A stretch of DNA of 64,000 nucleotides, from positions 45,360,501 to 45,424,500 of the forward strand of contig JARZZO010000006.1 of assembly GCA_030544215.1 (NCBI GenBank). The letters are read 5' to 3'. Position numbers and translations under genes: made by a program. Source of the stretch: Zantedeschia hybrid cultivar (taxonomy: Eukaryota > Streptophyta > Magnoliopsida > Alismatales > Araceae). Positions 11,419 through 22,788 of this stretch are shown here, piece after piece. Position 1 is the stretch's first letter, and every line of letters starts with the position of its first letter. The notes under the pieces were generated by a model. It was not told the DNA's origin and ran no database searches. It was given only the letters and a program-made list of their open reading frames with translations.

Positions 11419-11869
11419 AGGTTCCGCTCTGATCCGCTCCGGAACGATAAAATTATTATTCTAAATTATTTCATGTATAAATTCGTTTTTTCTCATAGAT
11501 ATTATTCATGGGATGAACTTAGAATTTCGAATTTAATTTTTCTGTGCGAAAAAACGAAATTATTTTGGGGTTTCATCGCGTTCTTCATGGTGATGAAGAA
11601 CCGGATTTGTGGGCATCAAAAGGGGATTAATGATGGTTGGACCATCTCTGTGCGTTCGCTGGTATGACCAGCTATCCCTCGACATCCCCGGAAAATTTCC
11701 ATAGCGGTCGGTGGAGCTTTTCTTCCCATAATTTTCAAGAGTTGAAAAGGATTGTGGAAAAAGCTGAAATCTGCGAAACTGCACAAATCTCCAACTTTGG
11801 AGGGTCACCGGCGGTGAAAGAGTCGCCGGCCGGACACCACCAGCGGGAGAAATGGAAGTGGTGACATCC

Positions 11870-12240
11870 CTCTGCAATTTCCGGTCACCCTCGCGGACGG
11901 CGGCGGCGGCGGTGCCCAAAACAGGCCTCAAACAGGGCCAAAAACCCTAAAAAACCAGCCTGGTCGAACTGTTGCTGGTGGGCCTGAACCGGTCGGCCCC
12001 GAGCCGGTCCGAGCCGGTTCGGCCGGGCGGCCTGGGCCTAGCCCGGGCGCGCCAGGCGCCGGACCTGGCTCGGCCAGGTCGCCCGAGCCAGGGGCCCAGC
12101 CTGGCTCGGCCAGGTCGCACCCAGGCTGGGTCCTGGCTGAGCCCAGGGCCATCTGGCCCGAGCCAGGTGCCCCCTGGCTCGAGCCAGACGAACCAGGTTC
12201 AGCCCTGGCTGCACTGGCTCGAGCCAGGGGGGCCCATTAA
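11870..12240 (+). repeat. GC-rich palindrome island in F leader
   Basis: Repeated self-complementary units such as CTGGCTCGGCCAGG and CTGGCTCGAGCCAG (near 12064-12080, 12103-12117, 12174-12188, 12216-12230). They would form strong hairpins in RNA. Homologous islands are in E1 and E2. The Pro/Ala/Gly frames here are low complexity and not genes. Confidence 0.6.
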
Positions 12241-12299
12241 GCCCTGATTGGGCCCAATTAAGTCAATTTTGGCCCAATTAACCCCAAAAACCCCTTATT

Positions 12300-13620
12300 T
12301 AATTAAAAATCCCATCCTATTTAACTTGACATTGAAATTAATAATTTTTAAAATTGTTTTCAACATTAAATTAATTATTTTAAGTTTAAAGGGGGATTAC
12401 GAGTTAAGATGTGATTTTAATTTATAATTAACAAATGTTGTTATTTACATAAAATGGGATCTTAATTAATTATTAACAATTCTTGTTATTAATGATTAAG
12501 ATAAAATTAACAAATGTTGTTAATTTATATTTAAGATGTGATCTTAAACATAATTAACATGATTTGTTGATTTACCTTTAATTAATGTAATTAAAGGAGT
12601 TAATATTTAAGATTTTGATCTTAAATTATAATTAACAAGCGTTGTTAATCTGATTAAATTATGACTTTAAAATTAATCAACGAATGATGTTAATTACTTA
12701 AGTGATTAGATTAATAATAATAGTTTCTTAGCAATTGTTGTTAGGAAATTATTTTAATAATTTAGAGACATTTAATAATGGTTGTTAAGTGATTAATTAA
12801 CTTCTTTATAATTGTTATAATTAAGTTAATTAGTTCTTGAGTAATAAATCTTAATAAATGTTATTAAGGACTAATTAAATCTTAATAATTAGTTATTAAG
12901 AAATGTTATTAAGGAGTTAATATTTAAGATTTTGATCTTAAATTATAATTAACAAGCGTTGTTAATCTGATTAAATTATGACTTTAAAATTAATCAACGA
13001 ATGATGTTAATTACTTAAGTGATTAGATTAATAATAATAGTTTCTTAGCAATTGTTGTTAGGAAATTATTTTAATAATTTAGAGACATTTAATAATGGTT
13101 GTTAAGTGATTAATTAACTTCTTTATAATTGTTATAATTAAGTTAATTAGTTCTTGAGTAATAAATCTTAATAAATGTTATTAAGGACTAATTAAATCTT
13201 AATAATAGTTGTTAAGATGATTAATTAGTTTACTCAAGTATCTCTTAATTATGGTTTTAATGATCTAATCTACTTGAAATTTAATCTTTTATAAATGTTA
13301 TTAAAGGATTAAATTAAGTCTAAGATGTTAGACTATTTTAATTAGACATGTTCTAATTATTATTTCTTAATAATGGTTATTGAGAAATATGATTTAAATA
13401 AAGGGATTTATTAACAAGGAGTTGTTAAGGGGTTAATAATTTGAGTTGAAAATTCTTTTATAAATGTTATTTAGGAATTTTTAATTCTATCTAAATGTTA
13501 GATTGTTTCGCATTAATAATTGTTATTAATGTGATTTAATATTAATCTAAATGTTAGATTAATTAATTTAGAATTGTTCTAAATAATGCATGGAATATTT
13601 TAGAATTTTAATTTTAGTTT
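12300..13620 (+). repeat. AT-rich array of covarying hairpins in F leader
   Basis: A dense series of imperfect palindromes, commonly NNNTTAATAA-TGG-TTATTAANNN or NNCTAA-ATG-TTAGNN, with complementary but different outer arms. Clear cases: 13196-13218 (ATCTTAA...TTAAGAT), 13361-13389 (13-bp stem closed by TGG), 13509-13533, 13318-13333 (GTCTAA-GATG-TTAGAC) and 13542-13562 (TTAATCTAA-ATG-TTAGATTAA). No protein-coding frame is visible. Corresponds in position to 4870-5540 of E1. Confidence 0.6.
12594..13206 (+). repeat. 317-bp direct tandem duplication in F leader
   Basis: Bases from 12594 and from 12911 are the same for about 296 bases (offset 317) with no mismatch noticed by eye. This points to a recent slippage or recombination event within the hairpin array. 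Confidence 0.85.
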
Positions 13621-14055
13621 TGTGTGCACATGTTGATGTGTTTAATGTTTTAAATTAGATTTATTGCATGTTAGAAAATAAGATTTTCGAAAATTCAAAT
13701 TATCCAATTTTGATTGGTACCCAGGTTTTATGAAAGCCAAAATTATTATATTTTCAAATTTTTAGCCTTCATCTGATGTGTTTTATCATGTGTGGATGGT
13801 TAAAATTTGTGGTGGTCATGGACATGCACTTAGTTTAATTTCATATCATGTGATGGTGTGTGATTTTGTGGATTATTGTGGAATGTGATGTTCATTAATT
13901 AAGTGTTAATTAATGAGGCTTGTGTGCCTTTCTCTCTCCATTCGATTGTAATTCTATCTCCCTCTGATATTGTACTCGGCCATAAGGCTTTCTCTTACAA
14001 TTTATTTGTATTTAAAATCGTTTCAAAATTAATATTATTTGTAATTGATCGCGCC

Positions 14056-14104
14056 GGCCGAGGAAAGGCGAGGATGATCCACAAATGCAACCAGGAAGGC
14101 GACA
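14056..14104 (+). other. Conserved leader block shared by copia families F and E1
   Basis: About 48 bases around GATCCACAAATGCAACCA are well conserved with the minus strand of 4431-4486 in E1, while the surrounding leader is not. In both it can be read as IHxCNQEGD. It could be a short upstream frame, a spliced leader exon, or a structural RNA element; which is not decidable here. Confidence 0.4.
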
Positions 14105-14282
14105 GGAGATGAGATCACCAGTGACTATGTGTTTGCATGTTTAAATTATGTAAATGTTATATAATTTTGGTGATTAATTGTTTGGCTCCAGTTAATCACC
14201 GTGCTGTCCATGACCACATAATGAACATGTATGGATGATGCATGCTTTTAGTTTTTGATTATGAATCGATTACTAATATCTA

Positions 14283-14327
14283 GGTATAGTTAAATATATA
14301 TATTCGATATATTTATAAACTATCACC
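14283..14327 (+). other. Conserved AT-rich leader hairpin in F
   Basis: GGTATAGTT...AACTATCACC closes an AT-rich hairpin, followed by CTAGG. Equivalent to 4215-4262 on the minus strand of E1. Confidence 0.55.
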
Positions 14328-14452
14328 TAGGATGAGACCAACTTAACATAAACAAAACCTTCAACATAAACTCTAAGCCGGAGCGCGAGTCATTGAGAAT
14401 GCACCGCGTGGCTCTCCATCAATATAGTTCTTAGAACTTGATTAAGTGATGA

Positions 14453-14769
14453 CAGATACTACGTGTTTACCCGAGATCTGCCACCATCTGATGAAAGGAC
14501 TATTAACTATGGCATTATGATGCCTTGAGATTGGAATAGAAGAACGGTGTAGCTATCCTCGCGTTTACCCGGGAGCTGCATTCTTACTCTACTCTGTCGC
14601 GTATTAATGGTAAAGCTTAGACCAGGTATAATGGTCTACTGTGTTTACCCGGGACCATTAAAGACCTGGGAGCCGAAATAAGATCGGATATTGCAAGGAG
14701 TTGCAATTACCATGAGATGGTTGCTCTAAGATAATAGTATGATACTATGTGTTTACCCGAGGTCATACT
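14453..14769 (+). ncRNA. Four-hairpin array in F leader with uniform GTGTTTACCCGRG loop
   Basis: Four hairpins at 14453-14480, 14548-14580, 14629-14660 and 14736-14769. Stems differ but each is complementary: CAGAT/ATCTG, TGTAGCT/AGCTGCA, TAATGGTC/GACCATTA and AGTATGA/TCATACT. Every loop contains GTGTTTACCCGAG or GCGTTTACCCGGG. Loop-to-loop spacing is 98, 80 and 108 bp, the same order as 99, 80 and 108 in E1 read along its transcript. Stems 2 and 3 resemble the equivalent E1 stems, whereas the loops do not. It ends about 170 bases before the gag ATG. The RNA role is inferred. Confidence 0.65.
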
Positions 14770-14941
14770 GTGATTCATGGAGATTCTGATCCTCACTAGA
14801 AGACCGTCGGAGTCTTCCGTTCTGTATACCTGAAGGTTATACAGTCCGTCGAAAAATAGTGAGAAATAATTCAAGACAAAAGACCATAATTGAATTATCA
14901 GAACTATCTGCTTAAATCACGTTATTTCCTTCGATCACTAA

Positions 14942-17640
14942 TATGTCGTCTATTCGAGATTTTGGCATGTTGGATGCCAATACTTCTCATACTCAGACTG
15001 ACTAGAAAAACTCTGAAGAATGTCCTCAGGGCCAAGTGAAAGTCACTATCCTAATCAGATATCATGAATCATCTTACTTGGATAGACCAAGGTGAAGAGG
15101 TACTCATGGTATGCCTTATTGAAAGGCAATCATAGTCATGAAATCTCTTATTTGGATAGACCAAGATGAAGAGATATTCATGATATGCCTTTGAGAAAGG
15201 CAAGTGGTAAGACTTTAAACGGTCAAACCCACACCTGAAAGGATAAAGAAAAGTCAGCTGAGATAGAGAAGTAGCAGTTCTCCCACTGCAACCAATATAA
15301 GGATATTGGTAAAGGCAAAAAGAATATGGAACTTGAAAGAAGTTTCATGTATTATTAGACTTTTGCATGTCTATTGGAGAGTTAGCGTATCCAATATGAG
15401 ATATTGGAAATGATTCTCAGAGCTGCGATAGTGTGCAGACTTAGACAAGCAAAAGAAAATCGAGAAAATGTAAGTGTTGAGTTAGACTCAACTATTGTTC
15501 ATGATATTCATAGGTTGCTGTCTGACAGTAAATCTTTGTATATCTATAGGAGTCATATATGAAACTAAATAATTGTTATTTAGTTGCATGAGAAATGAAG
15601 AATGACATTCACTGAGAATGAATAATAGTTGTTCAAATCAGTCAATGCACTATGTATTTTTGAAGTGACATTTCATGTGATGAATGTTCACAAGTCTCCT
15701 ATAGAAATGAACTGTGTGAATCCTGATTATCTATGGTATTGTACATAGGGTTGTACAATAAGAAATTATTGATGCTGATACATATTGATGTAAATAGCTC
15801 AAAGGCCAAAGATAATCACTGCTATTGACTTACCTTATAGTTCAGTCTTGGAATGATTCGACTGTATGTACTTACTGAAGTACAAATCGAATGCATCTGA
15901 AAGAATAAGGTATAAGATCAATATGAAATATTAGAATTTTTGATTTGATCAAAGAAACTAATACTTAGGTATATGATTCACATAAACCATTAAGAGGATA
16001 ATAGTATCCTCGCTCGATTAATCCTCATTGTGTATCATAGCAATATGATAGAATGAGGGATTGCACCTTATTAAGATATGGTTTAATACATAATAAGATT
16101 TGCCTGATTCTTGTCCTTTTGAACATGAGTATGATCATTAGATGTCCATACTTTAAAGATGGTTCCAAATTAGTCAGTGTGTGTCCATATAAGATATGGA
16201 AACCAAATAATTCATATGAGATGTGAATTATGAATAAACCTGATTTAAAAGTTAGGTATTATCGTGATGTGAATTGTGAATGTCTAAAGAGTTTGGACAT
16301 TACAGTTATTGGCCAGACGATAATGAAATAATTGTCGTCCTGAAAGCTGTCTTCTGTGAAGAGGAATATGTCCTCAAAGAAGACAGTGGGAGCTGATAAA
16401 ACTAGAAGATGTTCTAGATTTACAAGTTAAGATTATTAGATAATCTTTAGTTGTCTGGAACCGATCATGACACATCAGAGAGCTTCATAGATTTTTGAGA
16501 TTCTCTCAGTGACTAGAAGGATATGTTTGACATATCTGATTTAGCAAGGTGAGAGGAGCTTAAAATAGATTATGATCTAAAATCTATGATAATGATGCTC
16601 TCTGTCATTACAACTTTGAGATTGATAAGTTTATTAGAATTATACTTGTCAATACTGCCTATCATGAGATAATGACAGTTGGATATTAAAAGTGTCCACT
16701 CAATGTGATTGAGGTAAAGATGTATATGATACACTTTTAAAGCTTTTAGAATGTCCAGGAAGCGAGTTATGATTTCAAAATTATTTTGAATCAAGCTGAA
16801 GCTTCCTAAGTTGTAATAAAAGTTTTGACTTAATAGTCAAATATTATGTGATCATTAAGAATGATCACGGATTGTGTGTGTTCAGAAAGGACAGTAGGAG
16901 CACGGTTGCTTTAGTAATGCTTTATGATGATGACATCAAAGTCATTGAGAATGACTTCAGGATGTTACTATTAGTGAAAACATTGTTAACCATGTTTCCC
17001 TCCATAATGGATTTAGTTATAATATCTCACGAATTGGAAATACGAATCTATTAAGATAGATTGGTGGGGATATTATATTGGCCTGTATGTCAAAATGTTT
17101 GGCATAAATTTCATAACAAATCTCAATTGTTGAGATATGGAATTTATTCCTTTAAAGAAAAGGTTCCTTAAAGGATGCAGGAGTGAAATGCATCATTAAA
17201 CACTTGAGAAGTGCTAAGGATGCATTCACATATATGGAGAGAATGATTTGAAACTATGAGGTCACACTGACTCAAATTTCAAGTCAAATAATAGATTCAA
17301 CCTTCTAGTAGAAAGGAATGGATTGGAATGGTTCAAATCTAAAACTCGATATTAAGATGACGACATAGACAAGTGATATTGTTATTGGAACAGTACGGAT
17401 GAAAAGGTTCATCCCTGAACTAGATGTAGTTCTAAAAGGTATCTAATACCATCCTATCGTTGTAGGACAACAGTGGGAGCAATGAATTGTGTGATCGAGC
17501 CATGGTCTCTTCAGAAGTTACAGAACATTCTGAGGCTCTTTCACAGGTTCAGAGACAAAGGATTAAGAGAAAATAACGTAATGAAAATATTCCATCTGTA
17601 GATAATTTAGCAGATCCCTGACCAAGTCTTAGTCACAGAC
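14942..17640 (+). pseudogene. Heavily decayed copia gag-pol of F
   Basis: The ATG at 14942 (MSSIRDFG) matches the Gag start of E1, but the frame stops within about 20 codons. Downstream only fragments can be recognised: an RT piece at 16848-17054, where LYDDDIKVIEND stands for the copia YVDD box region and a degenerate D-L-G...L-x-I-R-I-Y follows; and the RNase H C terminus near 17594-17640 reading SVDNLADP. Many stops and indels separate them. No part is expected to be functional. Confidence 0.75.
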
Positions 17641-17701
17641 TTTCTGTGAGCATCACTTAGATTTGATGGAGATCAAATGCGAAAGTGATTGGCTTGAGTC
17701 C

Positions 17702-17711
17702 AAGTGGGAGA
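17702..17711 (+). other. Polypurine tract of F
   Basis: AAGTGGGAGA just before the 3' LTR start at 17713; the usual plus-strand primer position. Confidence 0.75.
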
Positions 17712-17712
17712 T

Positions 17713-19297
17713 TGATGGATATAGGTGTCCTCTAAGCCAATCATAAGGCACCTATTTCAATCTGGTTCACTAATAAATGGCATTAAATTCATTATGTAGA
17801 TTGGCATATTTATAATTGCGCATAATGAAGTCCATGAATATGTGCAATAGTCATCAGATTATGATGAGATCATAATAATGAGACTGATGACTTATAAACA
17901 CATATTCTAAATTGTTCTTAGTCGTTGGATGTTTAAGAAGGACATCAAACATCCGGTTAGACTAGTACAGGTTATTCCAGCTCATATGATGAGGGTAACT
18001 GATCTCGTTAGTTACTAGTGTGGAGACACAATGGTAAACCTGTAGGTGCTCATTGGGGAATGAGTTCACTGAACTGATCCGACATGAATCGCCGAATGGT
18101 AATTTACTTGACTGTCAATCGGCTTGATTCATCGTCACAGTAGCGTAGTTGATCCTTGGACTTGAGACACCAAAGACACCTTGTCGGTGGACTTCTGGAC
18201 TTTGACCTTGACCTACGAATCCCTATCCACGGGATCTCAAATAGTCAAGGATCGGGTCCAGCGGAAGACCTTCGAAGGTGATTGTGTGTTCAATAAAGGA
18301 TCGTTCGCTCTCAGGTAACTGGAGAGAGAATGCTCTAGAGTAGATCCGCAGGAGTCTCTGGCCAGAGCAGAAATAATATCAGAAAAGTGGTTTTCGGATA
18401 TTGTAAAGCGGAGTCTGATTCAAGTGAGTTAACAATCTAGGGTTTGACAGTTGACCATACCCTAGGTTAACTCGAGAGCATTGTGCGAACGAAGGATTAT
18501 AGCCACGTGGTAACTGTGGACGGATAGGTTCCATGAGCGGGTTGCTGAACCCCATTACCTTCCGGGATCATGCGGTGTTGCTTGGCACCCAACTTGATCG
18601 GAAGTCCGACCGAATTTACATGTGATGTCAATTCGGTTAAGTAATTAGTTAATATATAGATATTAATTAATTACAATAAGTCAATAACTAGTTATTGGAC
18701 TTAACGGGCTGAAAACCGGACTGGTAAATGGGCCTAGAGGGTCACACGTAATAAGATTCTCAGTCGGTGGTACATAAGTGGGATTTATATTAACTCGGGG
18801 ACTTTTGTGAAAAGTCGCGCCGACTTAATATATATACACGCTGTTGAGAAACCCTAGGCCAAGCTCCAGGATTTTCCTTGCTGGCCGTCATCCCCCCTTT
18901 CTCTCTCCTCCTCTGGGCGTCCCGTTCGGCGCGCCAGAACAGCTTCCGTCTCCACCGCGTGTGATTCCCGAAAGTCAGGAATTCCCGTCGGCGGGATTTT
19001 CGCAACCGTTGCGGCGATGGATCTTCAGCGAGCGAGTTGTAATGGACGAGGGATCGAGGACGAACCACCGCGGAGGTTCGCGTGGATACCGCTAGAGGCC
19101 GGACGCTTGTGCGGCTTGCGGCATCGCCTCGACGGAACCGAGACGGAAGCGGATTCGAATCCGCACACGGTAATCAGATTCGAACTCGGTTTTTTGGTTT
19201 GAGTTTTTCGTTCCAAATCGAATCAGCGGGCATCGGGCGGGTTTATTTTTGTTCTTCGTTTCCGCTGTGTTCTTCGCGTCCCGCCCGGATCCCAACA
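17713..19297 (+). repeat. 3' LTR of copia element F
   Basis: 1585 bp, same length as the 5' LTR with about 38 substitutions and no noticed indel. Followed directly by the target duplicate GTGTG (19298-19302). Confidence 0.95.
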
Positions 19298-19302
19298 GTG
19301 TG

Positions 19303-20546
19303 GAGACACTATGCTGGACCTGTAGGTGCTCATTGGTGAATGAGTTAACTGAACTGATCCGACTATGAATTGCTAGATGGTAAACACCTCACTGTTAACC
19401 AACTCGATTCTTTTGTCACGATTGCGTGGATGATCCTTGGACCTGAGACGCCAAAGATATCTTGTTGGTAGGTTTCTGAACTTTGACCTTAACTAACGAA
19501 TCCCTAACCATGGGTTATCAATAAGTCAAGCGATCGGGTTCAGGGAAATGCCATTGAAGGTAATTGTGTGTTCAATATGGGATCATCCACTCTCGGTAGT
19601 TTGAGAGAAAATGTTCCAGGAATGATGCGTTTAAAGTCCCTGGCCAGGGCGGACTCTGTATTCGATAAGGAGTTATCGGATTCAAATTAGCGGCAGCTGA
19701 TTCAAGTGAATCGACCGAATAGGGTTTAACAGTAAACCATACCCTAGGTCGATTCGGGAACATTGCAAGGATGAAGGATTATATCTACGTGCTAACCGAT
19801 AACAGAAAGGTTCCAATAGAGGGTTGCGATAACCCCAGTGCCATCCAGGATCACGCGATGTTGCTTGGCATTCAACGTGATCGGAAGTCCGTCCGAATTT
19901 ATTGTGGGACATTAAATTCGGCTGATTAATTGAATATAAGGATATTAATTAATTCAGTGGGTTAGTAAAAGGTTACTGGACTTAATGGGCTATTAACTGG
20001 ACTGGTATTTGGGCTTAGAGGGTCACACGCAAATGATTTTCAAGTCGATGGATAATCCGACAGCATTTCGGATAAGTCTGGGTTTTTATGAAAAACCGCA
20101 AACATACTTATTATAAAATAACGGATTCTACGTCGGTGGCCAGCAACCCTAACCTAGTCGTCGTTCTTTCTCTCTCTCTCCTCTCTTCTGGGCGTGCGAC
20201 ACGAGGCGGCCATCTGGAGGCTCCGCTTTCGATTCCCGACTGCTCTGCCTTCCGTCGGACGGGAGATTCTGAATCCGCATGTCGCGGCGGATTACGCGCA
20301 ACCAAACGGGATCCACGAACGCTGCATCGAGCGAGGAGGCGAGGAGAACCGTGTGGATACCGCTAGAGGTCGGACATCTGCACGACTTGCGGCATCGCTC
20401 CGACAAAACCGGAAAACGAACGCGGATTCAAATCCACGCAAGGTAAATCCGATTTACTCCGGTCTTGTTTTATCGATCGAAACGGGATGGATCCGATCCC
20501 GAAATTATTTTTTTATTCCGCTGCGTTTTTCGATCGGATCCCGACA
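19303..20546 (+). repeat. Copia LTR L3, right part
   Basis: Resumes the LTR broken at 9819 (GAGACACTATG...) and ends near GATCCCGACA at 20546. Without F the LTR would be about 1.56 kb. No primer site or coding body follows, so it is a solo or truncated LTR. GCGGG before its start is not repeated after its end. Confidence 0.75.
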
Positions 20547-20606
20547 CAGTGATCCCAACACTGTCGCAATGCGTTTTTTTATTGTCGCAACAACTGTCGC
20601 AATGCG
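20547..20606. repeat. Short spacer with repeated CTGTCGCAATGCGTT
   Basis: Fifteen-base unit CTGTCGCAATGCGTT at about 20561 and 20592. Origin unclear; it lies between two copia LTR pieces. Confidence 0.5.
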
Positions 20607-20951
20607 TTGGCCTGCTCTGTCCAATCGCTATCTTTTATATTAACCGCGTGACTTTTCATAAAAACCCCTGGTATAATATAAAACCCACTTTTAATCTATC
20701 GCCTTGAGAATCTTTTGCGTGTGACCCTTTAGGCCCAATTACGAGTCTGGTTAATGGCCCAATAAGACCAATGACTCCTCACTGACTCAATTAATAACCC
20801 ATATTAATTAATTAATCAACCGAATTAATGTGGCACATTCAATTTAGTTGGGCCTCCTATCACGTTGGGTGCCAAGCAACACCGCGTGAACCCAAAAGGT
20901 ATTGGGGTTAAGCAATCCACTCTTGGAACCTTTATGCCGACAGTTACTGCT
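20607..20951 (-). repeat. Copia LTR fragment on the minus strand
   Basis: Aligns with the minus-strand LTR segment at about 6772-7120, including CACGTTGGGTGCCAAGCAAC. Broken at about 20951, where the G LTR begins. Confidence 0.8.
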
Positions 20952-22788
20952 TGTATATAAATAGCCAAATATTATGTCATTAAAAATCAATGCTAACAAT
21001 CATATTTTAATCGGCTCATTCAAATTAAATTTAACAATAGCAATGGTGAGTCCGAGTCGAATCCATAGGGAAGTAGAGTTTTTAACATTGAAAACTTTGG
21101 ATTTTTAATTGATCTAAAAAGATGGTTAGGATTTTTGAAAGCTTTGGAGTTCAATTGATCTGAAAAATGAAAACTTGAATTAATAGCACTAATTAACTAG
21201 TTATCAATCAAACAACAACTTAATTAACTAAACCTGTTTTAAATAGTTTAAACCTAAATCTAACATGAAAATTAAACTGATTATATGCACAACTTCAATA
21301 GGACTGCCATACATGAGAGAGATCATCTAACCAATAAAACACCAAAAGGAGCTAGATTAATTAAAAAAATGATGCTTTACTAATGAACTTAAATTAAAGG
21401 GACTACATCAACATCTAGAAAATTGTGCAAAAATAGAAAGTAATGCTTCTAATACAAAATAAATGAACTGTGAAACAAACGTACTAAAAATTATGGTCTA
21501 ACTAGTTAAAACAGAAGGGAAAAGAAATAACCAATAAAAGAAAAAAAAACAAACATAGCTAAACAGTGGCTGGCAAGGGCGCTGGCTTCTGTGAGGCGGC
21601 GGTGCAGTGGTCCAGGCAGGGTTCGTGGCAGTAGGTGGGTGCGCAGGCGCTTTGGACCGGGCAGCAGACTCGGTGGAGAAGGCGGCACCGCATGCGAGGC
21701 GCAGGGGCGCGTGGCTTGCGCGGGCTCCGTACGGCGAGGAGGGCGGCGTGAGCGGGAACACTTCGTGTGTTGCCGCGTGGAGCGGTTGCTGGAGGCGCAG
21801 CGTGCGGGCCTGTCCCGCCTGGGGCTCAAACGACGAGGGGTGGCGGGCGCGAGCTCGCGTGGAGCGTGCGAATCCGAGCCTGGTGCGGGCGACGATGCAG
21901 GGGCACGGCGTGTACGGGTGGCAGGGCTGCGCCGTCGTGGTGCAGCGGGAGTGCTCCACGCGAGGTCTTCGCTGGGTTGCTGTGTGGCTTCGCAGCGGCT
22001 GGCGCAGAGAGAGAGAGAATGTTGGGCGGAGAGAGAGAGGGAGAAAATAGGAGGGAGAAAAGCAGGGAGGTAAAGAGATAAAACAAGAGAGAGAGAGTAA
22101 AAGTAAGAGGGAGAAGAAGAAAAGTAAGAGGGAGAAAGGGAAAACGGCTGTGAGAGAGAGAGAGAGAGAAAAGTGAGAGAGAGAACAAATAGGAGATGGC
22201 CAAAGGAGAGGGCTATGGCTCCCAACCCTAAGTGAAAAAGAAGACTAGAGAAGAGAGAAAGATGGGAGGAAGATCTCTTTCAAAAGGGAGGAGAATATTT
22301 TAAAACAAAGAAAGGGGAAAGGTAGATGGCGGCTGGCCCCTCTTGGGCCTTGGGCTAGGGCAACCCTTTTAGGATAGCAAATGGCAATTTTACCCCCACT
22401 TTATTCTTTTTGCCTAAATGAAGCTTTTTTTTTTTTTGTTGAGATTTGAACAGCAGACCTTCCACAGATCTTCAAGAACTTAACCAACTACACAAGATCC
22501 TCTTCATGTCCTGTTTGCACAAAAATAAATGTAAATTAGAGTTTTATCGTGAATAACATTACATTTATGTACAAATAAATCTATTTCTCATCTCGGTTTT
22601 GCCGAAAAAACGTAAATGTGTCCGTTATTCACATGAAATGACTATGTTTTTAACTCGGAATTTAATGAAATTGGTACCGTTGAGATCGGTACAAAATTAT
22701 CTATCATTTCATGCTATTTTACATATAAAACCATGAGTATGATGTGTGCATTTTCTACTTTTAATGATTAAAATAACGACTTATCACA
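20952..22788 (-). repeat. Gypsy-type LTR (element G), minus strand
   Basis: On the minus strand it starts TGTGATAAGTCGTT after a TTGGGGGG polypurine run and ends near 20952. It contains the segment CCCTATGGATTCGACTC near its end, typical of long plant gypsy LTRs. The interior has (GA)n runs at 22088-22175 and a GC-rich stretch at 21550-21990. Overlapping frames of up to 239 residues on both strands there are Ser/Leu/Arg/Pro-rich low complexity and are not accepted as genes. The exact low end is uncertain. Confidence 0.65.

Larger units (their letters stand above)
9820..19297 (+). mobile_element. Complete copia element F, nested in a copia LTR
   Basis: Two 1585-bp LTRs (9820-11404, 17713-19297) with TGATGG...CCCAACA ends, primer site TGGTATCAGAGCC at 11406, purine-rich AAGTGGGAGA at about 17702-17711, and a perfect 5-bp target duplication GTGTG (9815-9819 and 19298-19302). 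The body of about 6.3 kb has no long open frame. I count about 38 LTR mismatches (roughly 97.6% identity), so the insertion is fairly young while the body is much more decayed. It is probably a non-autonomous copy moved by proteins from another element. Confidence 0.95.

Noticed and set aside
20541..20560. GATCCCGACA/GATCCCAACA doublet considered as a target duplication of LTR L3
   Set aside because: The bases before L3 (GCGGG) do not recur there. The doublet looks like a duplicated LTR end, so the true boundary is left uncertain.
21498..22225. Long overlapping open frames (up to 239 residues) on both strands
   Set aside because: They lie in a GC-rich and (GA)n part of a gypsy LTR, are low complexity, overlap in several frames and show no domain.
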